Positions 45,036 through 55,235 of a stretch of DNA of 64,000 nt are shown one piece after another. The first letter of the stretch is position 1. The number at the start of each line of letters is the position of its first letter. Below the pieces are notes generated by a model. It was not told where the DNA came from. It did no database searches and worked only from the letters and a program-made list of their open reading frames with translations. Position numbers and translations under genes: made by a program. This DNA comes from Acestrorhynchus altus (lineage: Eukaryota > Chordata > Actinopteri > Characiformes > Acestrorhynchidae), in NCBI GenBank assembly GCA_034509495.1, contig CM067504.1, forward strand, positions 2,026,234 to 2,090,233. Direction: 5' to 3'.

Positions 45036-45703
45036 TGATGCATCCATAGATGTAGAAGACCCATAGATGGCCCATTGCTGCAACACGTCCATCATCTTGG
45101 TCCAGGCCACACAGGCCTGTAAACAAATCCAGAGTTTCTGATCTAAAAGGACACAGAGAGCTCTGACTCCTGAGACAGAAGAGGATCAGAGACAGCCTTA
45201 AATGCATGTGGTGTAAAATACGTGTCATAAGAGACCTCAGAAAAGCCTGGATCTGGATTTTCATAGTTAATGTGTGGAAATGCAATGAACATGTGCTCCA
45301 GATCCTTCACTCTGAAATACTGAGAATAAAAATAAATACACATCTAAACAGTAAACAGCTGCTCAGTTTGCTTTATTACATTTCTAATGAAGTGGTGCTT
45401 ATTAATAAAGTTATTTATTAATAATCTGGAGGCCTTTAGCTCCCAGTAAAGGATTGATCTCATCCAGTCTAACCAGTGAAAGGAAACTGCAAACCAATCA
45501 GGCGTCTTTATTCCAGGATAATCTAATGAGACTCAGAAGATGCTGATTGGCTGAGGTTCTGCAGGAGCAGGGCTGCTGACCCCTGTCTTAGTGTCCAGTA
45601 TGTCCCACACTTCTCTGCCCCACACTCAGGTTGTTGTTCAATGGCGCCCTCTGGCGACCAGCAACGGCAATCAAATCAATTTAGTTGGAAGTTTATTTCC
45701 ACA
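45036..45703. other. Unassigned
   Basis: A decayed dispersed repeat (GGAGCAGGGCTGCTGACCCC at about 45565) may be present; no gene signal. Confidence 0.4.
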
Positions 45704-45759
<56 letters not shown>

Positions 45760-45869
45760 TAATAATAATAATAATCCTTATTATTATTATTTTATCATCA
45801 TTATTATTAACATATTATGTTTTTAAATGTTGTTTAATTTTGAAATAATAATAATAAAAAAAAATCATT

Positions 45870-45907
<38 letters not shown>
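45704..45907. repeat. (ATA)n and (GTT)n trinucleotide arrays
   Basis: (AAT)24 with one interruption at 45704-45776, a decayed ATT/AAT stretch to 45856, then (GTT)12 at 45870-45907. Confidence 0.97.
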
Positions 45908-46459
45908 GTATGTGTTATTTGGAGGGACACACCTGTCCCCCTCTGCCAGTTTCCCGCACTTTGGGCATTGTGGGAAATGTAGTTCCTGTGGTGGGTATTT
46001 CTGCTCAGCTCCTCTGGGTCTGAAGCCCCCTGAGCATAATAATAACAGATAGATGCTGGATAAACATATGTAGTTCTATTTTTTAGATCCAAATAATAAA
46101 CACCTCTGTTATTGATTATATAAGATAAGTGAACCGAAAGAAGGCCTTTTATTGTGTGATGTGAAAAACACGTATCTCCAAAATGGCTATTTTACAGCAG
46201 AATGCCAAAATGCTCTTCACTTTAATATAAAATGAGTTTATCTGACTCATTTTTAGAGCATTTCTATTGGTCAGTTCATCTCAAAAATTAAAAATGGACA
46301 AAAATGGAGATACGTGGTTTTCATTGGACAGCAGTGACATACGGTTTTAAAAACGTATATCTGCGTTTCTGGTTTTTAGTGAGACTGTTTGGATCGAACA
46401 ACATGTCAAAAGTGGATCAAAGCATTTCAATAATAAAGACGAAAAGTTGGATCCTCTGC
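45908..46459. other. Unassigned flank of tRNA-Phe
   Basis: Contains AAAA at 46442-46445, which is the TTTT terminator for the tRNA on the minus strand. No other feature recognised. Confidence 0.4.
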
Positions 46460-46532
46460 TGCCGAAACCCGGGATCGAACCAGGGACCTTTAGATCTTCA
46501 GTCTAACGCTCTCCCAACTGAGCTATTTCGGC
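46460..46532 (-). tRNA. tRNA-Phe (anticodon GAA)
   Basis: The 73-nt cloverleaf on the minus strand has acceptor GCCGAAA/TTTCGGC, D arm GCTC/GAGC, anticodon stem TTAGA/TCTAA with CTGAAGA loop (anticodon at 46499-46497), and T arm CCTGG-TTCGATC-CCGGG with discriminator A. Box A (TAGCTCAGTTGG) and box B (GGTTCGATCCC) are intact. A TTTT pol III terminator follows about 14 nt downstream (46445-46442). There is no intron and no encoded CCA. The sequence agrees at every position with the canonical vertebrate tRNA-Phe as I know it, so it is likely functional. Confidence 0.97.
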
Positions 46533-46892
46533 GCGTTGACCATCAGACTCCCCCGCCTTTAAACCACATCAACGTCCCATCATTTCCTCCTTTCATCTCA
46601 GCGGAACTCGTCTGATGTTTAAACTGTGATCAAACGCTTTATCTGTTTATGTAAATCCGGCTCTGGTGACGTCAACGCTGTGTCTGCAGTGTGTTTAAAC
46701 GGGCGGCAGCGACACCATGTGGCGACTTTGAGCAGCGCAGGTGACCTGAAAAAATAACTTCAGATTTTACTGGTAAAAAAAACATCTAAGAAATTTTAAA
46801 TATTTGTGAAAATGTTCCTTTGTTTTTATAATTTCATACAAAAAGTCTTTATGTCCATTATTTTATATTTATATGCATATTTATTATGTCAC
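46533..46892. other. Unassigned upstream flank of tRNA-Phe
   Basis: No pol III external element or repeat recognised. Confidence 0.4.
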
Positions 46893-47040
46893 CCTGGCCT
46901 GGGGGTTAAGGAACCAACCTTGTGACTTGAACATTGCTGGTTCAATCCCCTTATCTGGCAGGGCGTGACTGAAGTGTCCTTGAGCAAGTGTCCTCACTGC
47001 CCCCTGGTGTGTGTATCACTGTGGGCCTATGAGTACCTTT
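46893..47040 (+). mobile_element. tRNA-derived SINE
   Basis: CCTGGGGGTTAAGGAACC (A box), GCTGGTTCAATCCCCTTATC (B box), then TGTCCTTGAGCAAGTGTCCT and CTCACTGCCCC, the usual fish SINE continuation. Confidence 0.75.
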
Positions 47041-47049
47041 ACCACCTTC

Positions 47050-47560
47050 TATAGAAACTAACAAAATGCATCTCCATCTGGGCTGGAGCCTGCACCACCT
47101 CTGACTGGATGTCCATGCACAGGGTGGACTACCAGGACTTCACCTCTCCTGTAGGACATTCTGACAAGTTGCTGGCTGACCAGAGCTCAGAACATAAACT
47201 GAGACCCCTCCCATCCTTACCATGGGCTGGCCTCACAGCTGACCTCTGGAAGGAGGTTTTGAAGTGAAACAGCTTCTTTTCACATGCCATGAGAGTGCTG
47301 AACTCCATCTAAGTCGATTCTCCATAGCTGGGACGTCTTGTGCAATACATGGTGAATTATTTGCTGGTATACATATGTGTGATTACTTCATATCCAGGTG
47401 ATTTTGCGCAACACACTGAAATCTAGCGATGACGTACAAATGCTGGTTACACCACACGTGAGAGCTACAGTCTAATATAATGTTATTTATTTGTAGATAA
47501 ATAAATATTTAGCTCCACTTTTGTAAATTTCAATGACAATAAAGTTTGTCTAATTCTAGT
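47050..47560 (+). pseudogene. LINE 3' end
   Basis: Decayed coding text (about 47065-47320, e.g. FHMPxxxLN-like end) is followed by a 3' UTR with CTGGGACGTCTTGTGCAATA and the terminal AATGACAATAAAGTTTGTCT. The clade is uncertain. Confidence 0.5.
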
Positions 47561-48345
47561 TCAAATTCTAAGTCATGAGAAGTAAAATATTTCCTACTTT
47601 TTTATTACTGTTGAGCAGTTTGGCTTATAAATATAAATCATAAATCCAGAATCTCACATTATTACAGTATTTAAATGCAGGTTTGACTAAATTACAAATC
47701 ACTAACAAAACTGAAACATGATAATGAAAAGCTTGACATACTTTAAATGTAATATGTATAAAATATATTCCAGTTAATTATTTAAATTAAATTATGAACA
47801 AAAAATATAAAATATATATATTTTTCACAATATTACAGTTTTCTAAAATGCACTATTATAATAAAATCTTAAGTTGGAGATGTAATGCAGTGTTTTACTA
47901 GTAAAAGATATCAGTTATGAAATGTTTGCTTGTAATAAAATCAGGTACAGAAAATTAAATCATTCAGACTAGTGGCAAGTTATGACAAGATGATATATCT
48001 GTAACTGTATTGTAATATCATGACTGTATTGTTATTTATGCATGTATCAGTATTATCCCTTCTCTGGACTTTTATTCTGAAATTTGAGCAAAAATGATAG
48101 AGCAAACAGCTCTTCCTTTCTCATTTTCTTCTATATCTATAACCCAATATCTGGGTCGGTGATGTCATTAGCCCCACCCCCTCTCTCTGATCAGTCAGAG
48201 TCTGTGTGCAGGTTGAGCATCAGCCCCGCCCCCTCTCTCTGATCAGTCAGAGTCTGCATGCAGATGGAGCATGTACACATGTGGACAGAGCAGTAAACAT
48301 GCACTGGAAGCTTCTTTGGCATTTAAACTGGGATTTAATTCAGTT
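47561..48345 (-). repeat. Composite element B, copy 6 (2 units, reversed)
   Basis: Reversed order: an AT-rich stretch that may be tail (47561-48060), TGGACTTTTATTCTGAAATT, CAATATCTGGGTCGGTGATG, two VNTR units (48170-48265), GTAAACATGCACTGGAAGCT and TTTAAACTGGGATTTAATTC. Only two units, and the second has diverged. Confidence 0.82.
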
Positions 48346-48695
48346 GGAAACGAGCAAAAATGAAAATCATACTTTATGAATTCTTCATTTGAGCTAATTG
48401 ATACGCCGATATAAGTCGCACAGCCGCTGTATACGATATTAACGGTTTGGCATCACAGCTGAAAAACGTGCACCGCCTTGTGCACGAGTGGATCAGCAAA
48501 CGTTAGGATCCGAATGGCCTTTTTTCGTGGCCCCACATTTGCATGTATTAATGAACATTGTTATGTAGGAGTGTTTATCCATGCAAGCTTGTTCATGAAC
48601 ACAATGCGAGTGTGTGTCAGCGCGCATGTGCACGCGGCCGTACGTAATCCATATTAGACACACGAGTTAAAACAACAGCAACAAAGGAGGGACTA
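48346..48695. other. Unassigned
   Basis: CpG-containing but short; no gene or repeat recognised. Confidence 0.4.
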
Positions 48696-49092
48696 TATCT
48701 CTTTATTTATAGAATTTGGTCTTATTGCTCATCTATTGCAAAATGCACAATGACCACAACTGAATAGAAATCATTCAGGACACGACTATATACACACACA
48801 CATGGCACGCTAAATAAAATAAATAGATTTAGACCTTGTTGCAGTTACTGTTCCACAGATTTCATTATGATATATCATGTTATTTACATCCCTGATCAGG
48901 TACATAAATAAACAAAGTAAATCTATTGCACTCTATCAGTAAGAAGGACACGGCGAGGACGGGATGAATGCAGGTTTGTACATAATGTGAATAAATGCTT
49001 CAAACCACATTGTATAATGTCAGTATTAGAATTAATCTGCATGAAAGCTCCTCCATGCATACCCTGGTTTATGAAATTATTGCCCACAATCC

Positions 49093-49133
<41 letters not shown>

Positions 49134-49373
49134 ATGCGCTGACACACTCGCTCAGTTTCTAGCACCACAACAGTAAATCTGATCTACGTGTTCGCGGTTA
49201 ATTAGACAGTGCCCTGTGGTTTTCTCTGAGATTAACTTGTGTGCTTTGGAACGTGCGCTTCTCATTGAACTGTTTACTGGATGAACGATACGTTTGTTGA
49301 CATGCAACATCAGATGATTTCTCCCTTTTGCTCCTGTGTGTCAGGTACCTCTATTACACTCACATATTGCTCT

Positions 49374-49426
<53 letters not shown>

Positions 49427-49428
49427 CC
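48696..49428 (-). other. Probable 3' UTR of the GPR22-like gene
   Basis: Minus-strand AATAAA at 48707-48702 is a candidate poly(A) signal about 720 bp past the stop. Two (CA)n tracts lie inside, at 49095-49131 and 49377-49425 (TG repeats in the transcript, the second starting within 6 nt of the stop codon). The assignment rests on position only. Confidence 0.45.
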
Positions 49429-51189
49429 TCACTCCCTGGTGGCTTCTGTTAGGCCTGTTAGGCAGCGGTCAGTAGCGTCGCTGCAGTCTGCCCTGGGTTT
49501 GCGCCGGTTCCTGGTATTGGTCCGAATGAGCGTGTGTGTGTTGTTTGTGCGCAGCCTGCGGAGACGTGTGTGCAGAACTTTGCGCAGTTTCTGGCGCGTG
49601 AACGCGTACAGCAGTGGGTGCAGCACCACCGTCCAATAGGCGAGCACCAGGAAGCACAGCCTCAGGCGCTCCAGCCAGTCAGATGGTCCGATGGCCAGCA
49701 GGAGAAGGGGTGTAATGGAGAGAGGTGCCCAGCACAGCAGGAAAGAGAGGATGATGATGACGGACATGCGAAAGACGCGCTTCTGGCGCTCCCGTCGATC
49801 CCTGTGACGCCTCACGGCCCGGCGCAGGGCCAGGATGGCTGATACCGAGGCCCCCACACCGACGCTCGGAGGGTTATGTGGACGAGGTGGACTCTGTGGT
49901 GTGGTGGCAAGGGGTGCGTTGGGGGTGGGACTTAGAGGTGTGGCTGTGGTGGACGCAGTTGGGTTGGGACTAAGAGGAGAGGTTATAGTGGCTATAGCTG
50001 AGCTCGGGCTGAGAGGTGTAGCTGTGATGGATATAGCTGGGTTAGGGTTAAGAGGTGAGGTCAGAGAGGCCGTAGCTGGACTGTTAGAGTTTAGTGATGG
50101 GCTTATGGTGGAGGTATCTGGGTTAGGGTTCAGAGGTGTGGTTAGGGTGCTTAACGAACGACTAGGACTCAAGGGTGTTGATACCAAGGACAAGCTTATT
50201 GTAGGGGTAGGGCTCAAAGGCGTGGTCACTATGGATATAGTAGGGGTCGGACTCAGCGGTGTATTCACGGAGGGTGTGTTGGTCTCCGTGTTCATGGTCA
50301 CTGTGGTTATGGTGTCTGAGGCCACAAGGGGTCCAGTGGAGAGAGGAGGAGGGGAGATGGGTGTAGTCCTTGTTGTGTGATCTGGTGACTTCACTGACCT
50401 TTTGCGTCGCTGCCAGAGGCGCGGGGCAGGCCGGCGTGCATCCCGCTGAGATCTGGGTGGATGTCCAATGCGAATGCGCAGGGCCTGTAGGATCCGCGAG
50501 TATGTAAACAGCATCACGGACAGAGAGCACAGGAACATGGGCACCTGCAGCAGGAGATGAACTTGCAGAGTGCCAACCCATTCTGAGCATAACACTGTGC
50601 TGTTAGAATGAACAATCCCTCCCTCTGTCAGCCCAGACACAAGCCCCGCCTCCACAAATGGTAGGAGGGGCACAGTTAGAGATACCACCCACACTCCAGT
50701 TAGCAGAAAGGCTGCCCTTCGCGGTGTTAGGAGGCGATTGGCTGGCCGGACACTGATGTCGTAGCGGTCCAGGCTGATGAGCAACAGGTTGAGTGCTGTT
50801 CCCACGCTGGCGAAGGTGGCTGCTGATTCATGGAGGCAGCAGAGCAGAGTGTGGTGAGGGATGGAGCTCCCTCCCAGGAGGAGCAGCGTGGCAGTGACAG
50901 GCAGACAGAGGAGACAGAGCAGCAGGTCAAGTGTGTGCAGACTGAGTGTGACGGCATGGCTGACCGATTCCAGAAGGCTGCAGTGGCCGCAGTATAAGAC
51001 CAGCACTGTCAGGTTTCCACCCACTCCCAACAACAACTCCAGCAGCAGCACTGCGCTCACCGTCGCCCGGAAGCCGAGCCATGCCCCGTCCTGCTCAGGC
51101 AGTCCTGCCCCCACGCCATCGCTCGCCTGTAGCAGTGGGAGCCCAGGACCCTCAGTGATGCTGCCATCCGTCTCCATGGAAACCATCAT
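49429..51189 (-). CDS. gpr22: GPR22-like class A orphan GPCR with repeat-expanded third loop
   Basis: One uninterrupted exon, 586 residues. Class A receptor of the GPR22 family, an orphan receptor known in vertebrate heart and brain; its ligand is not established. Seen: TM1 (about 43-67, GVGGNLTVLVLYC), TM2 (79-105), TM3 ending SLDRYDISVRPANR (DRY at 141-143, as in GPR22), TM4 (160-181), TM5 (206-232, then SRILQALRIRIG), TM6 (474-498, preceded by RRAVRRHRDRRERQKRVFRM) and TM7 ending VLHPLLYAFTRQK, where HPLLY replaces NPxxY as in GPR22. Cys201 and a TM3 Cys can form the usual bridge; N59 and N196 are possible sites. Human GPR22 is near 433 residues. The excess is in loop 3, residues 310-442. 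Met1 and Met2 are adjacent; the second has A at -3 and G at +4 and may be the true start. Which paralog it is cannot be decided here. Confidence 0.93.
   Translation of the reverse strand: MMVSMETDGSITEGPGLPLLQASDGVGAGLPEQDGAWLGFRATVSAVLLLELLLGVGGNLTVLVLYCGHCSLLESVSHAVTLSLHTLDLLLCLLCLPVTATLLLLGGSSIPHHTLLCCLHESAATFASVGTALNLLLISLDRYDISVRPANRLLTPRRAAFLLTGVWVVSLTVPLLPFVEAGLVSGLTEGGIVHSNSTVLCSEWVGTLQVHLLLQVPMFLCSLSVMLFTYSRILQALRIRIGHPPRSQRDARRPAPRLWQRRKRSVKSPDHTTRTTPISPPPLSTGPLVASDTITTVTMNTETNTPSVNTPLSPTPTISIVTTPLSPTPTISLSLVSTPLSPSRSLSTLTTPLNPNPDTSTISPSLNSNSPATASLTSPLNPNPAISITATPLSPSSAIATITSPLSPNPTASTTATPLSPTPNAPLATTPQSPPRPHNPPSVGVGASVSAILALRRAVRRHRDRRERQKRVFRMSVIIILSFLLCWAPLSITPLLLLAIGPSDWLERLRLCFLVLAYWTVVLHPLLYAFTRQKLRKVLHTRLRRLRTNNTHTLIRTNTRNRRKPRADCSDATDRCLTGLTEATRE
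49864..50262 (-). repeat. Coding minisatellite: about ten 13-residue repeats in GPR22-like loop 3
   Basis: Residues 310-442 split into ten units: TPLSPTPTISIVT, TPLSPTPTISLSLVS, TPLSPSRSLSTLT, TPLNPNPDTSTIS, PSLNSNSPATASLT, SPLNPNPAISITA, TPLSPSSAIATIT, SPLSPNPTASTTA, TPLSPTPNAPLAT, TPQSPPRPHNPPS. Seven or more are exactly 13 residues (39 bp). The units have diverged at DNA level, so the expansion is not recent. The loop would be cytoplasmic, disordered and rich in SP/TP sites. Confidence 0.95.
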
Positions 51190-51289
51190 GCACCATCAGA
51201 CACATTGCCAGCCCCACCCACCTGTCATGCTCCGCCCACTCATGCAAGCACTCTTGGAGCGTTGACTGGTTTTACTGGTTGACAGGCCT
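51190..51289 (-). promoter_or_regulatory. 5' UTR splice acceptor and uORFs of the GPR22-like gene
   Basis: The minus strand has TTGTTCTCTCTTTTTCTCAG ending at 51288, a strong acceptor, so the coding exon probably starts at 51287 with 98 nt of 5' UTR. Within it a 15-codon uORF (ATG at 51243-51241, TGA at 51198-51196) ends in TGATG, so a second out-of-frame ATG overlaps its stop and runs into the coding sequence. Confidence 0.7.
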
Positions 51290-51519
51290 GAGAAAAAGAG
51301 AGAACAAATTAAAATTAGTGAAATAAATTATAAAGTTAGATTTTGTAAAATAATTTGTGAAATAAACGAAGTAATTTAACGGCATCATATCCTGAGAAGC
51401 TGGACCGTTTTTGTGTTTCGTGCTCCAAAAGGTTCCAACTGTGATGTACAGGGTACAGAGTCAAGAGTCACAGGACACCCTAAGTCAAAAGAAACCCACT
51501 CATTGTCCATTTTATCATA
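51290..51519. other. Intronic or intergenic spacer
   Basis: AT-rich; no repeat recognised before the family A copy. Confidence 0.4.
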
Positions 51520-52056
51520 GTGGATCAGACGCAGCAGTGCTGCTGGAGTATTTAAACGCTGTGTCCACTCACTGTCCACTCTATCAGACACTCCTACCGA
51601 GTGTCTCCACCTTGTAGATGTAAAGTCAGAGACAGAAGCTCATCTGTTTCTGTACAGTTTGTGTTGGTCGTCATCTAGTCCTTCATCGGTGCTCACAGGA
51701 CGCTGCCCACAGGACGCTGGATGGTGGACTGTTCTCTGTCCAGCAGTGACCCTGAGGGGTTTAAACACTCCAGCAGCACTGCTGTGTCTGATCCACTCGT
51801 ACCAGCAACACACACTAACACACCCCCACCACGTCAGTGTGACTGCAGTGCTGAGAACGACCCACCACCCACATCATAGCTGCTCTGTGGTGGTCCTGTG
51901 GGGTCCTGATCATTGAAGATCAGGGTGAAAGGAGGAGAATAAAGTCTGCAGAGAAACAGATGAACTACAGTCTGGAATTATGGAGGAGATGACAAAATGG
52001 ACAGTAAGTGTAGAAACAAGGCGGTAGTCATAATGTTATGGTTGATCTGTGCATTT
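51520..52056. mobile_element. Foldback family A, copy 7
   Basis: Centre and full right arm: CCACTCTATCAGACACTCCT to GTCATAATGTTATGGTTGAT. Two tandem units ACAGGACGCTGCCCACAGGA are visible at 51697-51716, the seed of the minisatellite at 19.1 kb. Confidence 0.9.
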
Positions 52057-52664
52057 GCTGGGCTCATTAGAGTAGACCAATTAGGTGGTCTCCGTTTACA
52101 TATTTACATGTCTATTTTGATAACATTTGAATGGAATATTAGTTCAATTATATTCCATTATACATTATATAATTAAAGTATATGAAGCCTGTTGTTTGCT
52201 GGACCAGCAAATGATGCAAGAGTGACCTCCTGACATTGTGTGGGTTGTGGGTTTGTGTGTAAAACTGTGTCCATTAAAAGAAATATGTTTGCAAGCTCGG
52301 CCTCACAGATGGGACCCTTCATTCCATTTAGTCGCTCTGCCTGGAGGCCAGGTCGATTCTCCTTGTCCTGGGTTTTATTAGCCAGTCAGAGAAATGGCCA
52401 ATGAATATGTATGATGTAAGTGCATCATCCTCTGAGAACAGAACATGCATTGAAAACGACCAAGAAGGCTCTGAATATCAGGGCTGACGCTCTCATACAC
52501 TGAGAGCCCTGATATTACGGTCTCACACCACACGTGGCATCTCTCACACATTTAAAAAACCCTTCGTTCCCCTCCAAGACAATCTCTGCATGAGCTTCAG
52601 TAGTGGTTCTGGACCGACCACCGTGGCAAACTGAGTCTCAAAAATAAGGAAAGAAGATAAAGGT
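52057..52664. other. Unassigned
   Basis: Two inverted words, ATATCAGGGCT (52477) and GAGCCCTGATAT (52503), can pair as a short hairpin; no gene or repeat family otherwise. Confidence 0.45.
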
Positions 52665-53345
52665 GAACAGAAGTGGTGTCTCTCAGCACGACGTCGGGTT
52701 TAACGCAACACGCCAGACGTCTCTGCGTGGAGGTGTAGAGGTTCCTAATGGTGTCCTGCGATAATCCATCCCATGCAGCTTGAATGTTCTTACTCAGTTC
52801 TGCAGATTTGTCCAGTCGGGGTGGAGTGTTGATAGAGCGTCCAATTGGGAAGAGGTGTGGAGACTATTCATTGGGGGCCTCCATCAAGTCAAAAGCAGCA
52901 CTCACTGAAGATAACCCGACTCCACCGCAGTCTTTGGTGACGTTGACGTGGTTTTAAGGGCAGTCATCGTAACGGTCTGCATGCATGTAGTCCGGCATCG
53001 TGCAGCCGTCTGCCAAAGGTGCTGCATGAACAGGACGACTCGTGGAGGGAATCGCTGCTCACTGAATGTCTGCAATCGTAGCTTTTGTTTCATGTCAGTG
53101 TCCCACGTCCTTCATGTTGCTGGTGCATACCTTCATCTATCGACTGCCACCAACGGTATGCTATGGACTGGAGTCCAATGAGTCGCCACTTCCTGGAACC
53201 CTACGATGCAACCTCTCTCAAACCTCTCTGAGGCAAACTGCACTTACAAAGGATGCTACCAACACAACAGCACGAGTCACAACGGAAAGCAGGCGCAAGG
53301 GGCGACCTTATGTAGTCAGTCAGGTACAGCTTTAAGGCCGTCCTT
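52665..53345 (-). pseudogene. Tc1-like transposon remnant, family C
   Basis: Antisense to the family C 3' half: GTTTAACGCAACACGCCAGA, GTGTAGAGGTTCCTAATGG, CATGCAGCTTGAATGTTC, GATAGAGCGTCCAATTGG; then the middle region AACGGTCTGCATGCATGTAG; and the 5' region ACTTACAAAGGATGCTACCA. The catalytic DDE core is deleted or frameshifted. Confidence 0.82.
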
Positions 53346-53702
53346 GCTTGAATCATTTGCATGTCTCACAGGGTCAAACCTGCACATCAGCAAGATGCTT
53401 TCAGGCAACAGGTTTTTTTTGACAATGAATGCATGAATGAAGAATTGAACCCTTTCACAGTTTGACAACGTCTGTGAATGCTGTCTGCGAGAATCGAAAC
53501 ATGTGTGTATGGTTTTGAAGAACGGCACAGAACAAAAGCATCAACCATCTGCAGTCAAATGTCAGAGTTGCATTTTTCATGATGTCCAATCATTTTATTT
53601 ATTTATTTATTTATTTATTTAATTATTTATTTTAATTTCTAATTTTTTTTTTGCATGTCTGGAAAGAGGTCATTTGCCAATTTATGTGTGCACTGCTTTT
53701 AT

Positions 53703-53788
<86 letters not shown>

Positions 53789-53974
53789 TATCTGAGTGGA
53801 ACTGCAGAATGTTAAGTAAGAGTCATTCTGTTTGATGTAATGAGATATCGATTGTCAGCAATGAGATGATAAAGACTGTACAGTTCATGTGAGCCGTTTT
53901 TAAGAAGACCAAAGCATGACAATAATTCGTGTTCAGTGGTGCCCAAACCTCACTGGACACCCCATCTGATTACC
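53346..53974. repeat. (TTTA)n and (CA)42 microsatellites, otherwise unassigned
   Basis: (ATTT)n at about 53596-53632 and a pure (CA)42 at 53704-53787, the longest CA run in the window. Confidence 0.85.
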
Positions 53975-54234
53975 TTTGATACACTATAAGGACAAAAGTA
54001 TTGGGACACCTGCCCATTCGCTGTTTCTTCTGAAATCAAGGATATTAAAAAGAGTTTATCCTGCTTTTGGGGGAATAACTGTCACTACTGTCCGGGGATG
54101 ATTTTCTACTAGGATCTGGAGCCTTGCTGTGAGGATTTGATCACATTAAGGGACAAGAGCAAGAGTTACTGAGATCACCTCATCCCCAACTCCCCAACTC
54201 ATCTCCAACTGGAGTACTGGATGGATTTCCATCG
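53975..54234 (-). mobile_element. Mariner-like family M, end fragment
   Basis: Starts at the terminus ACACTATAAGGACAAAAGTA (53983) and runs through TGAAATCAAGGATATTAAAA, AGCCTTGCTGTGAGGATTTG to CATCGTTCCAGAGAAC, the reverse of 13880-14070. It stops where family A copy 8 begins. Confidence 0.7.
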
Positions 54235-54605
54235 TTCCAGAGAACCGTCCTGTGAGCACTGATGAAGGACTAGAGGACGACCAACACAAACTGTGCAGAA
54301 ACAGATGAGCTTCTGTCTCTGACTTTACATCTACGAGGTGGAGACACTCGGTAGGAGTGTCTAATAGAGTGGACAGTGAGTGGACACAGGGGTTAAACAC
54401 TCCAGCAGCACAACGAACACTACTAACACACCTCCACCATGTGCATGACCTACCACCCACGTAATACTTGCTGTGTCCTGATCCCGTGGGGTCCTAACCA
54501 CGGTATGTGTTTCTGTATGATGAGAGGAGCTGATACCAAAGATAGTGAGTGTAGAGACAAGGAGACGTGGTCATCATCGTGACATGGTTGATAGTGTGTG
54601 TAACC
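54235..54605. mobile_element. Foldback family A, copy 8
   Basis: CCTGTGAGCACTGATGAAGG, GGTGGAGACACTCGGTAGGA, then a shortened right arm to GAGTGTAGAGACAAGGAG and a degenerate terminus. Confidence 0.82.
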
Positions 54606-55235
54606 CTGTGACAGATAACCCTATGAAAATAGATTACCGTTGCATAAGACGGTTTGTCCGAGAGAGATTTATACTGTAGGTTTACATAAAACAACACCGA
54701 CCAGTGAACCTGCAGAGCCACTTCGTTAGAAACAGGTTCGGGATTTGATCACATGAAAGTTACGTGGTATCACAGTTGCTCTCCTGACAGTGGAAAATCA
54801 TCTGGAACTGAATGAACACGTTGGCTGGAAATCACAGCAGCCCATGCCAAAATAACCCTCTAGACAAATAAATAAATAAATAAGTTTGACTGGGGGCTGA
54901 TCCCATTTCTATGATGGCTGTTACTATGGCAACTGGTCTGCGGGTTTAAGTGCACGGTCGAAAATGTAAAAAAGAAAGACCGCGTGTGTGTGCATGCGTG
55001 TGTGTGTGTGTGTGTGTGTGTGTGCATATGCACAAAGTGCTCAGATTTTGCCTTTTTAACACAGCTGTGACATTAACCCCAGGAAGAAAGACTCAAGTTT
55101 GCTGGAAGCGTGATGAAGCTGAGAAGGTGGTGCTGCTGGTGCTGCTGGTACTGCGCTGATGAAAACAGGTCACTGGTGAGTGACAACGTGGGATGGACAT
55201 TTGGTGCTTGGGTCATGCTTTATTAAAGAGCAGCC
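54606..55235. other. Unassigned with (GT)n
   Basis: (GT)n at 54996-55024 and (AAAT)n at 54866-54884. No gene signal. If the GPR22-like first exon is at 58.8 kb, this is inside its intron. Confidence 0.4.

Noticed and set aside
44263..45285. Long Trp/Cys/Gly-rich repetitive open frames on the minus strand, tempting as a new repeat protein
   Set aside because: The same composition stays open in all three frames and simply translates the 22-29-bp minisatellite; there is no start context, splice logic or conservation evidence.
46893..47040. A second tRNA gene on the basis of A and B boxes
   Set aside because: Acceptor and anticodon stems do not pair and the following text is the usual fish SINE body. 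The same holds for 24241-24332, 57384-57500 and 60366-60545.
49534..51265. Long plus-strand frames over the receptor gene (e.g. 49835-50380)
   Set aside because: Antisense shadows of the GPR22-like coding sequence caused by its GC-rich repeats.
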